A stretch of 9,905 nt of DNA from the NCBI GenBank assembly GCA_944382045.1, contig CALWMT010000073.1:1-9905 (forward strand), read 5' to 3'. Position numbers and translations under genes: made by a program. Every line of letters starts with the position of its first letter. Within the stretch, counting starts at the first letter, position 1. Below, in pieces: positions 5,594-9,905 of this stretch. Under the pieces are notes generated by a model that was not told where the DNA came from, searched no databases, and saw only the letters and a list, made by a program, of their open reading frames with translations. The DNA is from an uncultured Enterocloster sp. (GTDB lineage: Bacteria > Bacillota > Clostridia > Lachnospirales > Lachnospiraceae).

Positions 5594-5620
5594 GTAACAG
5601 TCTGAACTGTTACCTTTTTT
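5594..5620 (+). terminator. Plus-strand-oriented terminator-like palindrome between rplA and the rplJL promoter
   Basis: GTAACAGT (5594-5601) and ACTGTTAC (5606-5613) form a perfect 8-bp stem with a CTGA loop. On the plus strand it is followed by C and six Ts (5615-5620). On the sense (minus) strand the hairpin is followed by As, so it is not a canonical terminator for rplA. It may stop antisense transcription or simply be an RNA end or processing hairpin. Confidence 0.5.
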
Positions 5621-5633
5621 ATCTATCTGCGGC

Positions 5634-6329
5634 TTACGCCATCAGCTTGGCTACGTTCAGCTTCACGCCGGGGCCCATGGTAGATGCCATGGTAACGCTC
5701 TTTAAGTAAGCGCCCTTTACGGTGCTGGGCTTCGCCTTGATGATCGCGTCGATCAGCGTCTGGAAGTTGTCCGCTAACTGCTCCTCTGTGAAAGAAGCTT
5801 TTCCTACTGGCACATGGACAATGTTGGTCTTGTCGAGTCTGTACTCGATCTTACCGGCTTTGATATCGTTGATAGCCTTGGTAACATCCATGGTAACAGT
5901 TCCGGCCTTGGGGTTGGGCATCAGGCCCTTAGGTCCAAGTACGCGGCCCAGACGGCCAACCACGCCCATCATGTCGGGGGTAGCCACTACCACGTCGAAA
6001 TCCAGCCAGCCCTCGTTCTGGATCTTCGGGATCAGCTCCTCAGCGCCTACGTAATCAGCGCCTGCTGCCTCAGCCTCGTCAGCCTTGGGTCCCTTGGCGA
6101 ATACCAGGATACGCACGGTCTTGCCGGTTCCGTGGGGAAGCACAACGGCGCCGCGGATCTGCTGATCTGCATGACGGCCGTCGCAGCCTGTCCGGATGTG
6201 AACCTCTACAGTCTCGTCAAATTTAGCAGAAGCAGTCTTCTTAACCAGGGCAATGGCATCTGCCAGGTCGTACTGTACGGAGCGGTCAATGCTCTTTGCC
6301 GCCTCTGCATATCTCTTTCCTTTTTTCAT
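5634..6329 (-). CDS. rplA: 50S ribosomal protein L1
   Basis: L1-stalk protein that binds 23S rRNA helices 76-78 and helps release deacylated tRNA; also a translational repressor of the rplK-rplA mRNA in many bacteria. The 231 residues match the family length. Domain I is formed by both ends (about 1-67 and 160-231) and domain II by about 68-159; the signature [15 protein letters not shown] is at 131-145. AGGAGG lies 9 nt before the ATG. An L1-binding-like RNA hairpin ends one base upstream of that ribosome-binding site, so L1 probably represses its own start directly. Confidence 0.98.
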   Translation of the reverse strand: MKKGKRYAEAAKSIDRSVQYDLADAIALVKKTASAKFDETVEVHIRTGCDGRHADQQIRGAVVLPHGTGKTVRILVFAKGPKADEAEAAGADYVGAEELIPKIQNEGWLDFDVVVATPDMMGVVGRLGRVLGPKGLMPNPKAGTVTMDVTKAINDIKAGKIEYRLDKTNIVHVPVGKASFTEEQLADNFQTLIDAIIKAKPSTVKGAYLKSVTMASTMGPGVKLNVAKLMA

Positions 6330-6345
6330 CTTAATTAACCTCCTA

Positions 6346-6373
6346 GTGGTATTGACGGGGATTTCCCTCCCAC
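6346..6373 (-). promoter_or_regulatory. L1-binding rRNA-mimic hairpin upstream of rplA
   Basis: In the mRNA the element begins GUGGGAGGG, has a short AAAU loop, then CCCCGUC and AAUACCAC. GUGG pairs with CCAC and GGG with CCC. The two strands match the 23S helix 76 region recalled from E. coli (GUGGGAGG on one side, AAUACCAC on the other), the binding site of L1. It ends one base before the rplA AGGAGG (6339-6344), where bound L1 would block ribosome loading. It is a near copy of 6895-6922. Confidence 0.8.
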
Positions 6374-6446
6374 GTTCTATATACGGATCTCTCTCCCCGG
6401 CCTCTGCTCTCAGGCCTGGGATATCTCAAAAGCATTTTCCAAGAAA

Positions 6447-6872
6447 TTACTCTTCAACCGTAACGCCCATGCTGCGCGCCGTGCCGGCGATCATGCTCAT
6501 GGCCGCCTCAAGGCTGGCTGCGTTTAAGTCGGGCATCTTGGTCTCAGCGATCTTCTGAAGGTCAGCCTTCTTGAGAACGCCTACCTTGGTCTTGTTGGGA
6601 ACACCAGAACCGCTCTTAAGTCCTACGGCCTTCTTGATCAGAACAGCTGCAGGCGGGGTCTTGGTGATGAAGCTGAAGCTTCTGTCCGCATATACGGTAA
6701 TGACAACAGGGATAATCATGTCACCCTGGTCAGCGGTTCTTGCATTAAACTCCTTGGTAAACTGTACGATGTTTACACCGTGCTGACCAAGGGCGGGACC
6801 TACTGGCGGAGCAGGCGTAGCCTTGCCAGCGGGAATCTGTAATTTGATATAACCTGTTACTTTCTTTGCCAT
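6447..6872 (-). CDS. rplK: 50S ribosomal protein L11
   Basis: L11 binds the GTPase-associated centre of 23S rRNA and is needed for RelA-type sensing of uncharged tRNA. The 141-residue form starting [18 protein letters not shown] has the family length, and AGGAGG lies 8 nt before this ATG. An in-frame GTG three codons earlier overlaps the ribosome-binding site and is rejected. The Pro-rich N-terminal domain with [15 protein letters not shown] (21-35) and the rRNA-binding C-terminal half (about 70-141) are complete. It is followed after 117 bp by rplA. Confidence 0.98.
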   Translation of the reverse strand: MAKKVTGYIKLQIPAGKATPAPPVGPALGQHGVNIVQFTKEFNARTADQGDMIIPVVITVYADRSFSFITKTPPAAVLIKKAVGLKSGSGVPNKTKVGVLKKADLQKIAETKMPDLNAASLEAAMSMIAGTARSMGVTVEE

Positions 6873-6894
6873 CTTAGGCACCTCCTAAAATTAT

Positions 6895-6922
6895 GTGGTA
6901 TTGTCGGGAATTTCCCTCCCAC
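6895..6922 (-). promoter_or_regulatory. L1-binding rRNA-mimic hairpin upstream of rplK
   Basis: In the mRNA GUGGGAGGG, loop AAAUU, then CCCGAC and AAUACCAC. It is 25 of 28 identical to the element before rplA (6346-6373). The sequence and internal-loop arrangement copy the L1 site of 23S rRNA. It ends 8 nt before the rplK AGGAGG (6881-6886). Autogenous repression of rplKA by L1 through such a mimic is established in E. coli; here the assignment is by sequence resemblance. Confidence 0.82.
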
Positions 6923-6945
6923 CAGCCTCCGGCCTGCGGAAGCTG
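6923..6945 (-). promoter_or_regulatory. Hairpin abutting the rplK L1-type site
   Basis: On the minus strand CAGCTTCCG pairs with CGGAGGCTG (9 bp, one T-G pair) around a CAGGC loop. It ends exactly where the L1-type hairpin begins, so the two could stack coaxially. No U-tract follows, so it is not a terminator. The rest of the nusG-rplK spacer (6946-7025) is GC-rich without a recognised promoter. Confidence 0.5.
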
Positions 6946-7025
6946 ATCCTCTGCCTTAACGGGCCGCCGGGCCACGGACTCTTCAAAGCCGTATCCCGTC
7001 CGAAGGGCTGCATCCTGTCTGCGGA

Positions 7026-7541
7026 CTACATCTTCCGGACTTCGGCGAAGCCCAGTTCTACCGGGGTCTCCCGGCCGAACATCTCAACATTGATCGTGAT
7101 GGTCTTCTTGCTCTCGTTGATGGCCTTGATAGCCCCAACCGTATCCTTCCATGCACCGGAAATGACCACCACCGTGTCACCGAGATCGAAATCTACTACA
7201 AGATTTTCCTTTACAAAACCGAGGCCTGCCATCTCTTCTTCTGTCAGAGGAACTGGTTTTGAGCCCGGGCCGACAAAGCCCGTCACACCCCGGGTGTTGC
7301 GGACCACGTACCATGTGTCATCGTTCATGACCATGTTGATGAGCACGTAGCCGGGGAACATCTTCTTGTCCGCCTTCTTCTCCACGCCGTTCTTGAGCTC
7401 GACTACAGGAAGCATGGGAACGGACACTTCCAGGATCTGATCCTGGAGATTCCGGTTTTCGATGGTCTTCTCAATATCGACCTTGACCTTGTTTTCATAA
7501 CCTGAATAGGTATGAACTACATACCAATGTGCTTCTGACAT
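7026..7541 (-). CDS. nusG: Transcription termination/antitermination factor NusG
   Basis: Binds RNA polymerase and modulates pausing and processivity, and couples it to ribosomes or Rho. The 171-residue protein has the NGN domain (about 4-110, starting WYVVHTYSGYENKV and including FPGYVLI at 62-68 and WYVVRNTRGVTGFVG at 77-91) and a C-terminal KOW domain (about 119-145, LGDTVVVISGAWKDTVG) ending GRETPVELGFAEVRKM. It begins 20 nt after the secE stop; GAGGGTGAT upstream of the ATG is a fair ribosome-binding site. Position between secE and rplK is the conserved one. Confidence 0.98.
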   Translation of the reverse strand: MSEAHWYVVHTYSGYENKVKVDIEKTIENRNLQDQILEVSVPMLPVVELKNGVEKKADKKMFPGYVLINMVMNDDTWYVVRNTRGVTGFVGPGSKPVPLTEEEMAGLGFVKENLVVDFDLGDTVVVISGAWKDTVGAIKAINESKKTITINVEMFGRETPVELGFAEVRKM

Positions 7542-7561
7542 CTAATCACCCTCGCACTCCA

Positions 7562-7828
7562 TTAAAGAATAAAGCTCAGCAGGTATTTCATGACGACATC
7601 CAAAAGGGCAATCAGGGCGCCCACAAATATGGACATGGTCACGACGGCAACCGTCTGCTTTGCTACGGTTTTCTTGTCCGCAAAGACGATCTTCTTGTAC
7701 TCCTTCTTCAGGCCTTTGAAAAAGCTGGGCTTCTTTTCCTTCTTCTTGTCCGCCTTCTTTTTCTCGGGCTTGTCAGCCTTGGCCGCTTTCTCTGTGGTTT
7801 CTACAGTGGTTACTGTATTTTCTTCCAT
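7562..7828 (-). CDS. secE: Protein translocase subunit SecE
   Basis: Essential membrane subunit of the SecYEG channel, clamping SecY. The 88 residues comprise an Lys/Glu-rich cytoplasmic N-terminal extension (about 13-34), the amphipathic helix FFKGLKKEYKKIVFADKKT (36-54) with the family K-x-V-x-x-P/A-D/S-K pattern, and one transmembrane helix (about 58-80). This single-helix form is the usual one in Firmicutes. AAAGGA lies 9 nt before the ATG. It sits 26 nt after rpmG and 20 nt before nusG, a tight operon. Confidence 0.97.
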   Translation of the reverse strand: MEENTVTTVETTEKAAKADKPEKKKADKKKEKKPSFFKGLKKEYKKIVFADKKTVAKQTVAVVTMSIFVGALIALLDVVMKYLLSFIL

Positions 7829-7854
7829 AACTTCACGTCCTTTACTGAACAGGA

Positions 7855-8004
7855 TTACTTGGTTTCCTTGTGCATGGTATGGCGCTTGCAGAATCTGCAG
7901 TACTTCTTGGTCTCCATACGGTCAGGATGATTCTTCTTCTCTTTTGTCATGTTGTAATTGCGTTGCTTGCATTCCGTACATGCCAGTGTTATCTTTGTGC
8001 GCAC
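7855..8004 (-). CDS. rpmG: 50S ribosomal protein L33 (zinc-binding form)
   Basis: A 49-residue large-subunit protein, [19 protein letters not shown] at its start and KHHETK-like HTMHKETK at its end. Two CxxC pairs (C9/C12 and C36/C39) form the zinc ribbon of the C+ type of L33. The start is a GTG at 8002-8004 with GGAGG 8 nt upstream; no ATG is available before it. It is the first gene after the promoter at 8097-8125, and the order rpmG-secE-nusG is typical of Firmicutes. Because it depends on zinc, some genomes carry a second zinc-free copy elsewhere; that cannot be seen here. Confidence 0.96.
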   Translation of the reverse strand: MRTKITLACTECKQRNYNMTKEKKNHPDRMETKKYCRFCKRHTMHKETK

Positions 8005-8043
8005 GACTTCCACCTCCACTTATTATCGTAGTTCGCTTGCCAC

Positions 8044-8076
8044 AGGTCTTATTTTTGAGCATAAAAAAAAAGACCT
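8044..8076 (-). promoter_or_regulatory. Leader hairpin upstream of rpmG with U-run stem
   Basis: In the transcript AGGUCUU pairs with AAGACCU and, past one mismatch, a U-run pairs with AAAAA around the loop. The stem-loop starts about 14 nt after the inferred start point and leaves about 40 nt to the ribosome-binding site. It could protect the 5' end or regulate; no known leader family is recognised. Confidence 0.5.
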
Positions 8077-8096
8077 ATACTTCCATTCGCCCGTGT

Positions 8097-8125
8097 AGTA
8101 TAGCATATATGCGGGCCCGCGTCAA
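8097..8125 (-). promoter_or_regulatory. Promoter of rpmG-secE-nusG-rplKA
   Basis: On the minus strand TTGACG (8120-8125), 17-bp spacer and TATACT (8097-8102), with TGC before the -10 (extended -10). The spacer consists largely of two overlapping perfect palindromes, GCGGGCCCGC (8111-8120) and GCATATATGC (8103-8112). The inferred start point is near 8090. Confidence 0.88.
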
Positions 8126-8172
8126 GAGCTGGACAGGGAAATTTACTGAAAACCCCTCCTACTGTCCGGCTC
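8126..8172 (-). terminator. Stem-loop over the comFC stop codon, possible terminator
   Basis: On the minus strand GAGCCGGACAG (8162-8172) pairs with CTGTCCAGCTC (8126-8136), 11 bp with one G-T pair, around a loop of about 25 nt that contains the comFC stop. It abuts the rpmG -35 box. No U-tract follows, so function as a terminator is uncertain. Confidence 0.35.
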
Positions 8173-8947
8173 CGATAAAGATTACGGCAAAATACACCGT
8201 CTGTATGCCATTTTTCTTCAAAACACGGGCACAGGCCTCCATGGTGGCACCTGTGGTATAGATGTCATCGATTAAAAGCACGGTTTTCACTTCTTTGGGA
8301 AGGGGGCGGGCGGAAAATGCCTGCTCCAGGTTCTTGAAGCGCTCAGACGGAGTCAGAGATTTCTGCGGTGAGGTTTTCCGAGTGCGGGTAAGGATGCCGG
8401 CAGAATAGGGAATTCCAAGACTCTCCGAGAGGCGGCGTGCCAGCTCCTCCGCCTGGTTGAAGCCCCGGATCCGGCGGCGGGAGGGATGGACAGGAACCGG
8501 GAGAATGATATCCGGGGACAGGCGGAGGATTTTTCGTCCCAGACGCCGGAGCATGGCCTCCGCGTAGAAATCCAGGTATTCCCGGCGGTTTTTGTATTTT
8601 ATCTGGGCCATGGATCGGCTGGCGGTCTCATTGTAGTTGATGAGGGCCATGCCCTCCTCAAAGGCGTGGCGGCGGCGGGAGCAGTCAAAGCAGTACTCAA
8701 TGGTCTCGTCCGCCACTTCCTTGCCGCAGCGCCTGCAGCGGGGGCCGCTCACCCAGGAGAGCTTTTTCACGCAGGGAGGGCAGATAAGTCCTCCCCTTGG
8801 CATGACAATCTGGCCGCAGACCGGACAGCGGCGGGGAAAGATAAGGCTTAGGGCTTCTTCCTTGAGACTGCGCGGTGCCAGCCATCCCGAATGTCCCTCT
8901 TGGGAAATATGAGAATTTTTTTCCATAAGCGGCCTCCTTCCACTCAT
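8159..8947 (-). CDS. comFC: ComF family phosphoribosyltransferase-like protein
   Basis: ComFC/GntX-type protein, involved in handling incoming DNA during transformation in competent Firmicutes; its exact reaction is not settled. The 262 residues have an N-terminal zinc-ribbon region with four CxxC pairs (41/44, 56/59, 71/74, 86/89) and a type I phosphoribosyltransferase domain: [22 protein letters not shown] (149-170) and the PRPP loop [13 protein letters not shown] (223-235). The ATG at 8945-8947 overlaps the recD2 stop as ATGA, with AGGAGG 4 nt upstream; a second ATG at 8924-8926 (residue 8) has AAGGAGG 6 nt upstream and is an equally good start. No comFA is seen. Probably co-transcribed with recD2. 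Confidence 0.9.
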   Translation of the reverse strand: MSGRRPLMEKNSHISQEGHSGWLAPRSLKEEALSLIFPRRCPVCGQIVMPRGGLICPPCVKKLSWVSGPRCRRCGKEVADETIEYCFDCSRRRHAFEEGMALINYNETASRSMAQIKYKNRREYLDFYAEAMLRRLGRKILRLSPDIILPVPVHPSRRRIRGFNQAEELARRLSESLGIPYSAGILTRTRKTSPQKSLTPSERFKNLEQAFSARPLPKEVKTVLLIDDIYTTGATMEACARVLKKNGIQTVYFAVIFIGAGQ

Positions 8948-9905
8948 CCTGCCTCCTGCTGCCCGCAGATCTCCTGAATCCTGCTCTTTAACCCGGAGCA
9001 GCGCTCCTGCTCCTGGCAGTTGGCAGCCATAGAATAGAAGATCTCCGGCTGGCCCACCAGACAGACGCAGCTTTTGGCCCGTGTGACCGCGGTGTAGAGA
9101 AGGTTCCGGGTCATGAGCATCCGGGGGCCGGGGTACATGGGGACGATCACCGCCGGGTATTCGCTCCCCTGAGATTTGTGGACGGTGATGGCATAGGCCA
9201 GCTCCAGCTCCTCCAGCTGCTTGAAGCTGTACTCGATCATCCGCCCTTCGTCGAACTCCACAGTCAGGGTCTCGGCGTACTCATTGATCTCCCGGATAAT
9301 CCCCATATCTCCGTTGAACACACCGCTTCCCTTGTCCAGAGGAATCCCGTGCCGGTCCCGTATCTCCCAGGTCATCTGGTAGTTATTCTTTATCTGCATG
9401 ACCTTATCTCCCTCCCGGTAGCGGGAGCCGCCGGCCTCCCGCTCCTTCTTATTGGGGGAAGGAGGGTTCAAGCTGGCCTGAAGGATCTGGTTCAGCCGCT
9501 CCACGCCCAGGACACCCTTGCGCATGGGCGTCATAACCTGAATGTCGAAGGGGGAGGCGTGGACATAGCCGGGCAGCTTCTGCTGAATCAGGGTCAGGCA
9601 GGTTTCCACTGCCTGGTCAGGGGAGGACTGGCGTATGAACAGGAAATCCTGGCTCCGCTTGGCCAGATCCACGGGCTGGCCCTCATTGATCCTGTGGGCA
9701 TTTACAACGATGTCGCTCTGGGCGGCCTGGCGGAAAATCCGGGTGAGCTTCACCACATTGAAGCAGCCGGAATCAATGATGTCCCGCAGCACATTTCCCG
9801 GCCCCACGCTGGGAAGCTGGTCCACATCCCCCACCAGGATGAGGCGGGTGCCCACCGTCACGGCCCGGAGCAGGGCGTGCATGAGGGAAATGTCCACCAT
9901 GGACA
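8944..9905 (-). CDS. recD2: RecD2-family DNA helicase, 3' part only
   Basis: C-terminal part of a superfamily 1B (RecD/TraA) 5'-3' DNA helicase used in DNA repair; the gene continues beyond the right edge, so no start is present. The frame stays open to 9905, and the Met at 9898-9900 is internal: SMVD is the end of the Walker B motif. Counting from that Met, visible motifs are [12 protein letters not shown] (24-35, motif III), RIFRQ (54-58), VMTPMRKG (122-129), NGDMG (196-200), [10 protein letters not shown] (238-247, motif V) and LYTAVTRAK (268-276, motif VI). The N-terminal helix-hairpin-helix domains and Walker A that mark RecD2 are outside the window. The stop overlaps the comFC start by ATGA, implying coupling. 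Confidence 0.92.
   Translation of the reverse strand, partial: SMVDISLMHALLRAVTVGTRLILVGDVDQLPSVGPGNVLRDIIDSGCFNVVKLTRIFRQAAQSDIVVNAHRINEGQPVDLAKRSQDFLFIRQSSPDQAVETCLTLIQQKLPGYVHASPFDIQVMTPMRKGVLGVERLNQILQASLNPPSPNKKEREAGGSRYREGDKVMQIKNNYQMTWEIRDRHGIPLDKGSGVFNGDMGIIREINEYAETLTVEFDEGRMIEYSFKQLEELELAYAITVHKSQGSEYPAVIVPMYPGPRMLMTRNLLYTAVTRAKSCVCLVGQPEIFYSMAANCQEQERCSGLKSRIQEICGQQEAG

Larger units (their letters stand above)
5318..5633 (-). promoter_or_regulatory. rplA-rplJ intergenic region: promoter, L10 leader, attenuator
   Basis: This 316-bp gap holds no gene. In transcription order on the minus strand it contains: a palindromic hairpin (5594-5613), the rplJL promoter (5555-5583), the L10 leader RNA (about 5486-5534), a weak hairpin (5448-5462), an intrinsic terminator (5413-5443), a further GC-rich hairpin-forming stretch (about 5345-5385) and the rplJ ribosome-binding site (5327-5336). 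Confidence 0.8.

Noticed and set aside
5814..6338. Plus-strand frame of about 174 codons opposite rplA
   Set aside because: Shadow of the conserved L1 gene; nothing recognisable in its translation.
6873..6881. GTG start three codons upstream of rplK
   Set aside because: The GTG overlaps the AGGAGG site itself, and L11 proteins begin MAKKV.
7829..7854. tRNA gene between rpmG and secE, as found in some Firmicutes
   Set aside because: The spacer is only 26 bp and holds just the secE ribosome-binding site.

Overview
The window looks like a chromosomal segment of a gut Clostridia bacterium, probably Lachnospiraceae (Enterocloster/Hungatella-like). The evidence is a Gram-positive AGGAGG ribosome-binding site before almost every gene, consensus sigma-A promoters, a Firmicutes-style rpmG-secE-nusG-rplKA-rplJL order, an L10 leader, and a short Lys-rich SecE. 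The genus is an inference from gene content and style, not a search.

Layout. Positions 1-283 are intergenic, with stacked hairpins that probably end uxaB. uxaB (284-1624, minus) encodes tagaturonate reductase of the galacturonate pathway; its promoter is flanked by two near-identical 14-bp LacI-type operators. Divergent from it, two paralogous tyrosine recombinases (1843-2658 and 2666-3538, plus) form a tandem pair. Next comes a small secreted protein made only of 21-residue cell-wall-binding repeats (3686-4207, plus), which has its own strong promoter, phased T-tracts upstream of that promoter, and a strong terminator. That gene converges on the ribosomal cluster, which reads leftwards: rplL (4350-4724), rplJ (4814-5317), rplA (5634-6329), rplK (6447-6872), nusG (7026-7541), secE (7562-7828) and a GTG-start rpmG (7855-8004) not longer than 49 codons. 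Upstream on the same strand are comFC (8159-8947) and the 3' part of recD2 (8944 to the window edge), overlapping by ATGA.

How it works together. The promoter at 8097-8125 probably drives rpmG-secE-nusG-rplK-rplA, and a second promoter at 5555-5583 drives rplJL. Two RNA feedback systems are readable. An L10 leader followed by an intrinsic terminator precedes rplJ. A 28-nt hairpin resembling the L1-binding helix of 23S rRNA sits immediately before the ribosome-binding sites of BOTH rplK and rplA. The duplicated L1 operator is the most striking signal in the window.

rplL is not followed by rpoBC, the usual neighbours. It ends in a terminator and faces the recombinase/surface-protein block, so this boundary may be a rearrangement or insertion junction. 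No inverted-repeat pair that would prove DNA inversion by the recombinases was found.
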